From Kribbella sp. NBC_00382 (GTDB taxonomy: Bacteria; Actinomycetota; Actinomycetes; Propionibacteriales; Kribbellaceae): a DNA stretch of 64,000 nt. The notes below the pieces were generated by a model that was not told where the DNA came from, did not search any database, and was given only the letters and a program-made list of their open reading frames with translations. The stretch is from positions 4,340,001 to 4,404,000 of the forward strand of contig NZ_CP107954.1 in assembly GCF_036067295.1 (NCBI RefSeq), given 5' to 3'. Numbering within the stretch: the stretch's first letter is position 1; every line of letters starts with the position of its first letter. Position numbers and translations under genes: made by a program. Shown piece by piece: positions 33,427 to 42,001 of this stretch.

Positions 33427-34754
33427 CCGCCCCCGAGAACGAGCCCCAACCCTCGGCGCCAGGAGCCCCCCTGCCCCCCACCGACGACCTAGACAACACC
33501 GGCCTCTACGCAAGCCCTCGCCGCAACCCTGACTCCACCGCCGGCGCTACCCACGAGGGTCCGGTCAGCGGTGCTCAGGGCGCTGCCCTCGGCAACGCCG
33601 ACGGGCGTACCCAAGCGGGTCCGCCCGCAGGCGCACACGGTGGTGCGCCCGACAACGCCCATGGCGATACCCGCGAGGGTCCAGTCGGCGACGGCCGGGG
33701 CTCTGCCCCCGGCAACGCTGGCGGGGCGATCGTCGGCGCCAGCGGCGAGCCCGTCGATGACCGTGGTGACGTGTTGGCGGATGGCCGGGGCGGGGCGGCC
33801 GGCGTGGGTGGGAGTGGTGTGACGGTGGGGAGCTCGCGTGGGGTTCGGAGTGGTTGGGTGGGGGGCGAACTGGGGGATGGTGTGAATCCGACTGAGATCA
33901 GGGTGCGGTATCCGGAGCGGATTGCTGAGGGGTGGCAGCATCGGCGGCGGCGGGAACTGGTGGGGGAGGATGGGCGGCTGCTGATTGTGGCGGCTGATCA
34001 TCCGGCTCGGGGTGCGCTCGGCGTGCGGGACGATCGGATGGCGATGGCCAGTCGGCCGGCGCTGATCGATCGGCTGTGTACTGCGTTGCGGCGGCCGGGC
34101 GTCGACGGAGTGCTGGCGACGCCGGACATCCTCGAAGACCTGCTGCTGCTCGGCGCGCTCGAGGGCAAGGTCGTGATCGGGTCGATGAACCGTGGCGGGC
34201 TGCAAGGCGCGTCGTTCGAGCTGGACGACCGGTTCACGGCTTACGGTACGGCCGATGACATCGCCGGGCGCCGGCTGGACGGCGGCAAGATGCTGACCAG
34301 GATCTGCCTCGACGACCCCGGTACGGTGGCGACGCTGGAGAGCAGCGCACAAGCGGTGACCGAACTCGCCGAACGCAAACTGATGGCAATGGTCGAACCG
34401 TTCTGGTCGGTACGCCGAGACGGCCGCGTCACCAACCTCCTCGACCCGGACTCGGTCATCAAGTCGATCCACATCGCCTCCGGCCTCGGCGCCACCAGCG
34501 CCTACACCTGGCTGAAGCTCCCCGTCGTCGACGACCTGGCCCGCGTGATGGAAGCAACCACCCTCCCAACCCTCCTCCTCGGCGGCGACCCAACCGTTGC
34601 CCCCGAAGAGACCTACGCCTCCTGGGGCAAAGCCTTGAGCCTCCCCTCAGTCCGAGGCCTGGTGGTAGGCCGAGCCCTCCTCTTCCCACCCGACGGCGAC
34701 GTAGCCGCCGCCGTAGACCAAGCCTCATCCCTAGTCCACGGAGGCGCCGCATGA
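33423..34754 (+). CDS. Cgl0158-type (beta/alpha)8-barrel aldolase with repeat-rich N-terminal extension
   Basis: A 443-residue frame. Residues from about 154 (NPTEIRVRYPERI) form the conserved Cgl0158-type barrel found in actinobacterial inositol clusters, with LLIVAADHPARGALG and KVVIGSMNRGG; it probably cleaves the phosphorylated keto-deoxy acid made by IolC. The first 153 residues are low-complexity Gly/Ala/Pro and contain three exact-length 20-residue repeats (consensus xTxEGPVxGAxGxAPGNAxG). ATG 33423 overlaps the iolC stop; a second start, GTG 33882 behind a G-rich ribosome site, would give the 290-residue core alone. Which start is used cannot be decided from sequence. Confidence 0.85.
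   Translation: MTAPENEPQPSAPGAPLPPTDDLDNTGLYASPRRNPDSTAGATHEGPVSGAQGAALGNADGRTQAGPPAGAHGGAPDNAHGDTREGPVGDGRGSAPGNAGGAIVGASGEPVDDRGDVLADGRGGAAGVGGSGVTVGSSRGVRSGWVGGELGDGVNPTEIRVRYPERIAEGWQHRRRRELVGEDGRLLIVAADHPARGALGVRDDRMAMASRPALIDRLCTALRRPGVDGVLATPDILEDLLLLGALEGKVVIGSMNRGGLQGASFELDDRFTAYGTADDIAGRRLDGGKMLTRICLDDPGTVATLESSAQAVTELAERKLMAMVEPFWSVRRDGRVTNLLDPDSVIKSIHIASGLGATSAYTWLKLPVVDDLARVMEATTLPTLLLGGDPTVAPEETYASWGKALSLPSVRGLVVGRALLFPPDGDVAAAVDQASSLVHGGAA
33546..33725 (+). repeat. Three 60-bp in-frame tandem repeats
   Basis: Units 33546-33605, 33606-33665 and 33666-33725, each 20 codons, diverged but in register (for example ATHEGPVSGA, RTQAGPPAGA, DTREGPVGDG as unit starts). They lie in the N-terminal extension of the aldolase homologue. 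Confidence 0.8.
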
Positions 34755-35134
34755 CCCCGCCCACCCACCGACTAACTGCCGGCGCAGCCACCCCCACCCT
34801 CCCCGGAGCACCCGCAGCAGCCGGAGCCAGAGCAACCGGACCAGCCGGACCAGCCGGGCCAGCCGGAGCAACCGCAGCCGGAGCCAGTGCCGGAACACCC
34901 GGTGCAGCCGGCGCACCCGCAGCACCAGCGGCGCCCGGGGCAGCCCGACCAGCCGGAGTAGCCGCAGCACCCGGATTAGCCCGACCAGGCGGAGGACGCG
35001 GAGCGGCCGGAGCACGGGGAGCGGCCGGAGCAGCCGGGGCACCCCGACCGGCCGGAGCAGCCGGGGCACCCCGACCGGCCGGAGTAGCCGGAGCGCCCGG
35101 CGTTGCTGCCGGCGCCGACGGAGGTGTTGCATGA
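34751..35134 (+). CDS. Collagen-like Ala/Gly/Pro repeat ORF filling the aldolase-iolB junction
   Basis: A 127-codon frame made almost only of Ala, Gly, Pro, Thr and Arg, with GPAGPAGPAGA and AGAPRPAG repeats. ATG overlaps the aldolase stop by four bases and TGA overlaps the iolB ATG by four bases, so it fits the junction exactly. No fold, signal or homologue is recognised. It contains two perfect 27-bp repeats. It may be a translated minisatellite that keeps coupling between iol genes, or a real low-complexity protein. Confidence 0.5.
   Translation: MTPPTHRLTAGAATPTLPGAPAAAGARATGPAGPAGPAGATAAGASAGTPGAAGAPAAPAAPGAARPAGVAAAPGLARPGGGRGAAGARGAAGAAGAPRPAGAAGAPRPAGVAGAPGVAAGADGGVA
35024..35077 (+). 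repeat. Two perfect 27-bp tandem repeats in the Ala/Gly/Pro ORF
   Basis: 35024-35050 and 35051-35077 are identical (both start GCCGGAGCAGCC and end CCCCGACCG); a degenerate third copy follows. Each encodes nine residues. Confidence 0.85.
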
Positions 35135-36021
35135 CTGAGTGGTTTCGGCCGGCGGGATCGACTGCGCGGGATGGCTTTGACGTAGCTGTCAGCCCGGGCG
35201 AGAAGGACTGGGAACACACCGGTCTGTACGTCGCGACGCTGCGGCCGGGGCAATCCGTGGAGATCGACACCGGGGACTCCGAGTGGCTCGTGCTGCCGTT
35301 GTCGGGGTCGGCCGAGGTGATCGTCGACGGCGAGACCGTTGCGTTGGGTGGACGTGCTGACGTGTTCGCCGGCGCGACCGACCTGGCGTACGTGCCGCGC
35401 GGCACCACGATGGCCGTCGTCAGCGCCGGGGGTGCCCGGATCGCCTTCCCACATGCGCGAGCCGCGTCGGACTATCCGTTCCGGCGGATCGGAGTCGAGC
35501 AGGTCGAGACCGAGCTGCGCGGTGCTGGTGTCGCCTCCCGGCAGGTGCGGAACTTCGGCACGCCGGCGGTGCTCGAGGCCGACTCGATCATCGCCTGCGA
35601 GGTGCTCACCCCGGCCGGGAACTGGTCGTCGTACCCGCCGCACAAGCACGACGAGCACAAGCCTGGCAAGGAGAGTGTGCTGGAGGAGATCTACTACTTC
35701 GAGCTCCAGCTCTCCGACGCCGCCCCTGAGGTTGTCAAAGGCAACGACCCGATCGGTTACCAGCGGGTCTACGGCACCGGCGACCGCCCCATCGACGTAC
35801 TGGCTGAAGTACGCAGTGGGGATCTGGTCCTGGTGCCACACGGTTGGCATGGTCCTGCGATGGCGCCTCCTGGCTATGACATGTACTACCTGAACGTGAT
35901 GGCCGGCCCCGGCACCGAACGCGAATGGCTGATCAGCGACGACCCCCAGCACGGCTGGGTCCGCGAACTCTGGAAGACCGAACAGATCGACCCTCGGCTT
36001 CCGTTCGGGAGAAACGAGTGA
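35131..36021 (+). CDS. iolB: 5-deoxy-glucuronate isomerase
   Basis: A 296-residue bicupin metalloenzyme converting 5-deoxy-glucuronate to 5-keto-2-deoxygluconate. YPPHKHDEHKPGKESVLEEIYYFE carries the metal-binding His and Glu residues, and VPHGWHGPAMAPPGYDMYYLN the last His. ATG overlaps the preceding repeat ORF, the stop overlaps a small ORF. Confidence 0.93.
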   Translation: MTEWFRPAGSTARDGFDVAVSPGEKDWEHTGLYVATLRPGQSVEIDTGDSEWLVLPLSGSAEVIVDGETVALGGRADVFAGATDLAYVPRGTTMAVVSAGGARIAFPHARAASDYPFRRIGVEQVETELRGAGVASRQVRNFGTPAVLEADSIIACEVLTPAGNWSSYPPHKHDEHKPGKESVLEEIYYFELQLSDAAPEVVKGNDPIGYQRVYGTGDRPIDVLAEVRSGDLVLVPHGWHGPAMAPPGYDMYYLNVMAGPGTEREWLISDDPQHGWVRELWKTEQIDPRLPFGRNE

Positions 36022-36191
36022 CCGCGCCGGCCACTAGGCCACGGCCTGCGGCGGCTGAGGTGGTGGGGCGGCGGGTCACGCGGGAAGCGGGTGGTGGGCT
36101 CTGCGTGGCGGCCTCCTGGACGGTTGTGCCGGCGGCCTCGGGTGTGGATGCCGGACGGGTGATGGCGATGGGCTTTGGAGGAGTTCGATGA
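36018..36191 (+). CDS. 57-codon ORF filling the iolB-iolD junction, unknown
   Basis: GTG 36018 overlaps the iolB stop and the TGA overlaps the iolD ATG, both by four bases. The product is Ala/Val/Gly/Arg-rich without recognisable domain. GGAG before iolD lies inside it. As with 34751-35134, it spans a junction exactly, so it may be read by ribosomes moving from iolB to iolD. Confidence 0.35.
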   Translation: MTAPATRPRPAAAEVVGRRVTREAGGGLCVAASWTVVPAASGVDAGRVMAMGFGGVR

Positions 36192-38107
36192 CGGTGCGGT
36201 TGACGGTCGCGCAGGCGTTGGTGCGGTTTTTGAGTGTTCAGTACTCGGAGCGCGATGGTGAGCGGCAGAAGTTGTTCGCCGGGTGCTTCGGGATCTTCGG
36301 GCACGGGAATGTGGCGGGCCTCGGACAGGCATTGCTGCAGTCGGAACTCGAGGATCCTGACGCGTTGCCGTACATCCTGGCTCGTAACGAGCAGGCGATG
36401 GTGCACAGCGCGTCCGCGTTCGCCCGGACCCGCGACCGCCTGCAGACCTACGCCTGCACGGCGAGCGTCGGTCCCGGCTCGACCAACATGATCACCGGTG
36501 CGGCCCTGGCGACCGTCAACCGGCTACCTGTGTTGCTCCTTCCGTCGGACGTGTTCAGCACGCGAGTGGCGACGCCCGTGTTGCAGGAACTCGAGAGCAC
36601 GACCGCCGGCGACGTCTCGGTCAACGACGCGTTCCGTCCCGTCTCGAAGTACTTCGACCGGATCTGGCGCCCTGAGCAACTGCCCTCGGCCCTGCTCAAC
36701 GCGATGCGCGTGCTGACCGACCCGGTCGAGACCGGCGCGGTCACCATCGCCCTGCCGCAGGACGTGCAGGCAGAAGCCTTCGACTGGCCCGAGGACTTCT
36801 TCGCCGAGCGCACCTGGTACATCCCCCGCCCGTTGCCGGAGGCATCTATTGTCGACAAAGCGGCACAGCTCATCCGGTCTTCGAAGAAACCCCTGATCGT
36901 GGCCGGCGGTGGTGTCGCCTACTCCCGCGCCCAGGACGCCTTGCGCGAGTTCGCCGAGCAGACTGGCATCCCGGTGGCGGAAAGCCAGGCGGGCAAGGGA
37001 TCTCTGCGCTACGACCACCGGCAGTCGGTCGGCGCGGTCGGGTCCACGGGCACGACGGCCGCGAATGCGTTGGCCCGTGACGCCGACCTGGTGATCGGTG
37101 TCGGCACCCGCTTCGCCGACTTCACAACGGCCTCGCGGACGGCCTTCCAGAACCCGGACGTGCGGTTCGTCAACATCAACGTGGCGCGCTTCGACGGTGG
37201 TAAGCATGCTGGTCTCCCTGTTGTAGCCGACGCCCGGGAAGCCCTTGTTTCGTTGGCTTCCCAGCTCGGCGACTGGTCGGTGGAGGACCAGTACAGAACA
37301 TTGACCGCCGAGCTCGCAACCCGGTGGGACGCAATTGTGGATAACACCTACAACCCGCCCGCCGAAGTGACGAGCAAACTGGCCGAAGGACTGCTCACTC
37401 AAGGCGAGGTCCTCGGTGCCGTCAACGAATTGTCGGCGCCGTCTGATGTGGTGGTGTGTGCAGCCGGTTCGATGCCGGGTGACCTGCACAAACTCTGGCG
37501 GACTCGCGATCCGAAGGGATACCACGTCGAATATGGCTACTCCTGCATGGGTTACGAGATCGCCGGCGGACTGGGCGTCCGGCTCGGCGCACCCGACCGC
37601 GACGTGTTCGTGCTGGTCGGCGACGGGTCGTACCTGATGATGTCGAGCGAGCTGGTCACCGCGGTCCAGGAGAACGTCAAGATCATCGTCGTCCTGGTCC
37701 AGAACCATGGCTTCGCGTCGATCGGCGCCCTGTCGGAATCCCTTGGCTCACAACGCTTCGGTACGGCGTACCGGCGGCGCTCCGGCGACGGGCGGCTGGA
37801 CGGGGACTACCTGCCGGTCGACCTGGCCGCCAACGTGCGCAGCCTCGGCGTCGAGGTGCTCGACGTGAACAGCCGCGCCGAGCTGGAGAAGGCGATCGGC
37901 ACGGCGAAGGCCGCGGACGGCCCGATCGCGATCCACGTGAAGACGGATCCGCTGATCGGCGCGCCCGACAGCGAGTCGTGGTGGGACGTACCGGTCAGCC
38001 AAGTGTCCGAGCTCGACTCGACCCGCGCGGCCTCGGCGAAGTACGAGGAATCGAAGAAGGCACAGCGCGGATATCTGGCACCGGTCGAGGGAGGCGGCAA
38101 TGGGTAG
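36188..38107 (+). CDS. iolD: 3D-(3,5/4)-trihydroxycyclohexane-1,2-dione acylhydrolase
   Basis: A 639-residue thiamine-diphosphate enzyme that opens the ring to 5-deoxy-glucuronate. NEQAMVHSA holds the catalytic Glu of the ThDP fold, and GDGSYLMMSSELVTA with the following Asn region is the Mg/ThDP site. Full length for IolD. GGAGGAG precedes the ATG. Overlaps the next gene by eight bases. Confidence 0.93.
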   Translation: MTVRLTVAQALVRFLSVQYSERDGERQKLFAGCFGIFGHGNVAGLGQALLQSELEDPDALPYILARNEQAMVHSASAFARTRDRLQTYACTASVGPGSTNMITGAALATVNRLPVLLLPSDVFSTRVATPVLQELESTTAGDVSVNDAFRPVSKYFDRIWRPEQLPSALLNAMRVLTDPVETGAVTIALPQDVQAEAFDWPEDFFAERTWYIPRPLPEASIVDKAAQLIRSSKKPLIVAGGGVAYSRAQDALREFAEQTGIPVAESQAGKGSLRYDHRQSVGAVGSTGTTAANALARDADLVIGVGTRFADFTTASRTAFQNPDVRFVNINVARFDGGKHAGLPVVADAREALVSLASQLGDWSVEDQYRTLTAELATRWDAIVDNTYNPPAEVTSKLAEGLLTQGEVLGAVNELSAPSDVVVCAAGSMPGDLHKLWRTRDPKGYHVEYGYSCMGYEIAGGLGVRLGAPDRDVFVLVGDGSYLMMSSELVTAVQENVKIIVVLVQNHGFASIGALSESLGSQRFGTAYRRRSGDGRLDGDYLPVDLAANVRSLGVEVLDVNSRAELEKAIGTAKAADGPIAIHVKTDPLIGAPDSESWWDVPVSQVSELDSTRAASAKYEESKKAQRGYLAPVEGGGNG

Positions 38108-38993
38108 CGTCAAGATCGGCAGCGCGCCCGACTCCTGGGGTGTCTGGTTCGCGAACGACGAGCAGCAGACGCCGTGGGAGCGGTTCCTCGACGAGGTCGC
38201 GGCGGCCGGCTACACGCGGATCGAGCTCGGCCCACTCGGCTACCTGCCGACGGATCCCGTGCGGCTGAAGGAAGAGCTGGACAAGCGCGGCCTCACGGTG
38301 ACGGCCGGTACGATCTTCGAGCACCTGCACCGGCCGGACTCATGGGATTCGACCTGGCGTGACGTCTCGGCGGCTGCCGAGTTGGCCGCGGCGATGGGCG
38401 CCAAGCACCTGGTGGTCATCCCGTCGATGTGGCGCGGCGACGACGGCGAGGTCGTCGAGCCGCGACTGGATCACGAGGGGCAGGCACGGCACGGCCGGCA
38501 GGTGACCGAGCTCGGCCGGCGGATCGCCGCGGAGTACGGGCTGAAGACGCAGTTCCATCCGCACGCGGACGGGCATGTCGACAACCAGGAGACCGTCGAG
38601 CGCTTCCTCGCCGAGACCGACGGGGAGCACGTCAACCTTTGCCTGGACACCGGCCACATCAGCTACTGCCGAGGCGACAATCTCGAGCTGATCCGGAAGT
38701 ACCCGGACCGGATCGGATACGTGCACTTGAAGCAGGTGGATCCGCTGATCCTGGCGCAGGCCGAGGCCGACGGGATCGGGTTCGACGAGGCGGTCCGGCG
38801 CGGCGTCATGTGCGAGCCGCCGCTGGGCGTGCCGGACCTGCCGCCGCTGCTCGACGCGCTGGCCGGGCTGGACGCCGACCTGTTCGCGATCGTCGAGCAG
38901 GACATGTACCCGTGCCCGCCCGATGCGCCGCTGCCGATCGCGACACGGACCCTGGAGTATCTGAAGACCCACGGGGGTGGTGTATCCGTATGA
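38100..38993 (+). CDS. Second inositol-cluster TIM-barrel isomerase/dehydratase (IolE/IolI-like)
   Basis: A 297-residue xylose-isomerase-like barrel. GSAPDSWGVWF at the start, FHPHADGHVD, LDTGH and HLKQVDP give the metal ligands. It is a paralogue of iolE at 31604 with about the same length. One of the two probably dehydrates 2-keto-myo-inositol, the other may isomerise it (IolI) or act on another isomer such as D-chiro-inositol; sequence alone does not assign them. Confidence 0.8.
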   Translation: MGSVKIGSAPDSWGVWFANDEQQTPWERFLDEVAAAGYTRIELGPLGYLPTDPVRLKEELDKRGLTVTAGTIFEHLHRPDSWDSTWRDVSAAAELAAAMGAKHLVVIPSMWRGDDGEVVEPRLDHEGQARHGRQVTELGRRIAAEYGLKTQFHPHADGHVDNQETVERFLAETDGEHVNLCLDTGHISYCRGDNLELIRKYPDRIGYVHLKQVDPLILAQAEADGIGFDEAVRRGVMCEPPLGVPDLPPLLDALAGLDADLFAIVEQDMYPCPPDAPLPIATRTLEYLKTHGGGVSV

Positions 38994-39031
38994 CGACCAG
39001 CAGGGTATTTCTCTCTGGTCAGACCCACACG

Positions 39032-39048
39032 CCGCGGCGTTACCGCGG
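39032..39048 (+). promoter_or_regulatory. Small CCGCGG hairpin before the importer genes
   Basis: CCGCGG-CGTTA-CCGCGG lies in the 80-base gap before the binding-protein gene. It may stabilise the downstream message or attenuate read-through, which would adjust binding-protein levels within the operon. Confidence 0.3.
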
Positions 39049-39074
39049 AACGTCTGAAAGGCTGGTTGGTATTC

Positions 39075-40070
39075 ATGGTTCGGTGGCAGAAGAAGGCGGT
39101 GGCCACGGGGGCGGCGCTCGTGCTGGTCGCAGCGCTCGGCGCCTGTAGTTCCTCCGGCGGCAAGAAGGAGGAGGAGAAGGCGAGCGGCTCGTCCGGCAAC
39201 GTGGCGACCACGCCGCGGATGAAGGTTGCCCTGATCACCCATTCCAAGCAGGGTGACACCTTCTGGGACATCGTCCGCCGCGGCGCCGAGGCGGCCGCGC
39301 AGAAGGACAACATCGAGCTGCAGTACTCCTCCGACCCGGACGGCGCCGGCCAGGCCAACCTGGTGCAGACGGCGATCGACTCGAAGGTCGACGGCATCGC
39401 GGTCACCCTGAACAAGCCCGACGCGGTGATCCCGAACGTGAAGAAGGCGGTGGCGGCCGGCATTCCGGTGACCGTCCTCAACGGCGGCCTGGACACCTGG
39501 AAGACCTCCGGCGCGATCGGGTACTTCGGCCAGGACGAGCGGATCGCGGGTCAGGCGACCGGTGAGAAGCTGAAGACGCTCGGCGCCAAGAAGGTCATCT
39601 GCGTCATCCACGAGCAGGGCAACGTCAGCCTCGAGGCGCGCTGCCAGGGCATCAAGGACAAGTTCGGCGCGGTCGAGAACCTCAACGTCGACGGCGCCGA
39701 CCAGCCGGGCACGCAGGCGACGATCACCTCGAAGCTGCAGCAGGACAAGGGCGCCGACTACGTCGTGGCGCTGAACGCGGGTATCGCCCTGACCGCCGTC
39801 CAGGCGGCCAAGGACGCCGGCTCGTCGGCCAAGATCGGCAGCTTCGACATGAGCAAGGAGATGGCCAAGGCGGTCCAGGACGGCACCGTCGACTTCGCCG
39901 TCGACCAGCAGCCGTACCTGCAGGGCTACCTGGCCGTCGACGCGATCTGGCTGAACAAGACCAACGGCGACACGATCGGCGGTGGCGAGGCGACCCTCAC
40001 CGGGCCGGCGTTCATCGACAAGTCGAACATCGAGGCTGTCGCGAAGTACGCCACGGCCGGAACGCGCTGA
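39075..40070 (+). CDS. Inositol ABC transporter substrate-binding lipoprotein
   Basis: A 331-residue ribose-type (CUT2) binding protein with lipobox LGAC near residue 21, a charged Lys/Glu linker and the PRMKVALITHSKQGDTFWDI fold start. ATG 39075 is listed; TTG 39066 is closer to a GAAAGG site and would add three residues. It lies inside the iol operon, so myo-inositol is the expected ligand. Confidence 0.88.
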   Translation: MVRWQKKAVATGAALVLVAALGACSSSGGKKEEEKASGSSGNVATTPRMKVALITHSKQGDTFWDIVRRGAEAAAQKDNIELQYSSDPDGAGQANLVQTAIDSKVDGIAVTLNKPDAVIPNVKKAVAAGIPVTVLNGGLDTWKTSGAIGYFGQDERIAGQATGEKLKTLGAKKVICVIHEQGNVSLEARCQGIKDKFGAVENLNVDGADQPGTQATITSKLQQDKGADYVVALNAGIALTAVQAAKDAGSSAKIGSFDMSKEMAKAVQDGTVDFAVDQQPYLQGYLAVDAIWLNKTNGDTIGGGEATLTGPAFIDKSNIEAVAKYATAGTR

Positions 40071-40079
40071 GGCCGGGCC

Positions 40080-41126
40080 ATGGCATCGACGATCACGACG
40101 CCGGCGACGGCCGACGACCGGGTCTCCACCCGGTCCGTGGGCGCCCGCCTGCTGAGCCGCCCGGAGATCGGGTCCCTGGTCGGCGCGGTGGCGATCCTGC
40201 TCTTCTTCGCGATCGCCGCCCCGCCCTTCCGGGACATCAACAACGTGGGCACGATCCTGTACGGGGCTGCTCTGATCGGTGTCATGGCCGTCCCGGTCTC
40301 GCTGCTGATGGTCGGCGGCGAGTTCGACCTGTCGGCCGGCGTCGCGGTGACGACCGCCGGTCTGACCGCGGGCATCTTCGCGTACCAGTTCAGCGTGAAC
40401 GTGTGGCTCGCCATGTTCGTGTCGCTGGCGCTGGCCCTGCTGATCGGCGCCTTCAACGGCTGGCTGTTGATGCGGACCGGGCTGCCGAGCTTCCTGGTGA
40501 CGCTCGGCACGTTCTTCATCCTGCAAGGCCTGAACATCGCGGTCACCCGGCTGACGTCGGGCGCCGTGGCGTCGAACTCGATCAGCGACATGGACGGGTT
40601 CTCGACGGCCCACGCCGTGTTCGCGTCGCAGTTCAAACTCGGCGGGATCACGGTCAAGATCATCATCGTCTGGTGGATCGTGTTCGTCGCGGTCGCCGCC
40701 TGGTTCCTGCTGAAGACCAAGATCGGCAACTGGATCTTCGCGGTCGGTGGCGACGCCGCCGCGGCCCGCGCGGTCGGCGTACCGGTGAAGCGGGTCAAGA
40801 TCGGCCTGTTCATGGCGGTCGGCTTCTTCGCCTGGTTCACCGGTATGCACCTGCTGTTCGCCCAGAACGGCGTCGTGCAGTCCGGTGAGGGCGTCGGCAA
40901 GGAGTTCCTCTACATCATCGCGGCGGTGGTCGGCGGCTGCCTGCTCACCGGCGGCTACGGCTCGGTCGTGGGCGGTGCGATCGGAGCGCTCATCTTCGGC
41001 ATGGTGCAGCTGGGCGTCGTGTACGCCGGCTGGAACCCGGACTGGTTCAAGGCGTTCCTGGGCGTGATGTTGCTGCTGGCCACGATCGTGAACCTCGTCG
41101 TCAAGAAGAAGGCGGAAGCGCGATGA
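40080..41126 (+). CDS. Inositol ABC transporter permease (RbsC type)
   Basis: A 348-residue CUT2 permease with eight or more membrane helices; GGEFDLSAGV and FNGWLLMRTGLPSFLVTLGT are family blocks. GAGG precedes the ATG. Four-base overlap with the ATPase gene. Confidence 0.9.
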   Translation: MASTITTPATADDRVSTRSVGARLLSRPEIGSLVGAVAILLFFAIAAPPFRDINNVGTILYGAALIGVMAVPVSLLMVGGEFDLSAGVAVTTAGLTAGIFAYQFSVNVWLAMFVSLALALLIGAFNGWLLMRTGLPSFLVTLGTFFILQGLNIAVTRLTSGAVASNSISDMDGFSTAHAVFASQFKLGGITVKIIIVWWIVFVAVAAWFLLKTKIGNWIFAVGGDAAAARAVGVPVKRVKIGLFMAVGFFAWFTGMHLLFAQNGVVQSGEGVGKEFLYIIAAVVGGCLLTGGYGSVVGGAIGALIFGMVQLGVVYAGWNPDWFKAFLGVMLLLATIVNLVVKKKAEAR

Positions 41127-42001
41127 CCACCACGAGCAGTTTCGACGCCGAGGCGGCCAGCGGGCCGACCACCCCGGTGGTCCACCTGGACAACGTCGGC
41201 AAGAGCTACGGCAACGTGAACGCGTTGCGCGGCGTCTCGCTAGCGGTCCGGCAGGGTGAGATCACCTGCGTCCTCGGCGACAACGGCGCGGGCAAGTCGA
41301 CCCTGATCAAGATCATCGCCGGCCTGCACGAGCACACCGACGGCACGCTCTCGGTGAACGGCGAGGAGCGCCGGTTCAAGTCGCCGCGCGAATCCCTGGA
41401 CAGCGGGATCGCCACCGTCTACCAGGACCTGGCCCTCGCGCCGCTGATGTCGGTCTGGCGGAACTTCTTCCTCGGCAACGAGCTGACGAAGGGTCTCGGC
41501 CGGCTCGACATCGCCGAGATGAAGCGGATCTCGGGCGAGGAGCTGACCAAGATGGGGATCGTCATCCCCAACCTGGAGCAACCGGTCGGGATGCTGTCCG
41601 GTGGTCAGCGCCAGTGTGTCGCGATCGCCCGGGCGATCTACTTCGGCGCCAAGGTACTGATCCTGGACGAGCCGACCGCCGCGCTCGGCGTGAAGCAGTC
41701 CGGGGTGGTGCTGAAGTACATCGTCAAGGCGCGCGACGCCGGTCTGGGCGTCGTCTTCATCACCCACAACCCGCACCACGCCTACCTGGTCGGGAACCAC
41801 TTCGTCATCCTCAAGCTGGGCCGGGTCGCGCTCGACACGCATCGCGCCGACATCACGGTGGAGCAGCTGACCAACGAGATGGCCGGTGGATCCGAGCTGG
41901 AGGCGCTCAGCCACGAGCTGCGCGACATCGACGCGGGGGCGGTCACCGCACGTCCGGCCGACGGGCCGGGCAGGATCCAATCCCCTCTGGAGAGCACATG
42001 A
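41123..42001 (+). CDS. Inositol ABC transporter ATPase, single nucleotide-binding domain
   Basis: A 292-residue ATPase with Walker A GDNGAGKST (52-60), signature LSGGQRQ, Walker B VLILDEPT and the H-loop FITHN. RbsA-type partners usually have two such domains in about 500 residues; this one has a single domain, so it must act as a homodimer, as in FrcA-type systems. The stop overlaps the next gene by four bases. Confidence 0.9.
   Translation: MTTTSSFDAEAASGPTTPVVHLDNVGKSYGNVNALRGVSLAVRQGEITCVLGDNGAGKSTLIKIIAGLHEHTDGTLSVNGEERRFKSPRESLDSGIATVYQDLALAPLMSVWRNFFLGNELTKGLGRLDIAEMKRISGEELTKMGIVIPNLEQPVGMLSGGQRQCVAIARAIYFGAKVLILDEPTAALGVKQSGVVLKYIVKARDAGLGVVFITHNPHHAYLVGNHFVILKLGRVALDTHRADITVEQLTNEMAGGSELEALSHELRDIDAGAVTARPADGPGRIQSPLEST

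Noticed and set aside
34751..35134. True collagen-like surface protein
   Set aside because: No signal peptide, no anchor and no regular Gly-x-y register over the full length; kept only as a low-complexity ORF.
34459..35952. 497-codon minus-strand frame with Leu/Arg and Ala/Pro repeats
   Set aside because: Mirror of the Gly/Ala/Pro repeat ORF and iolB; iolB is certain on the plus strand.
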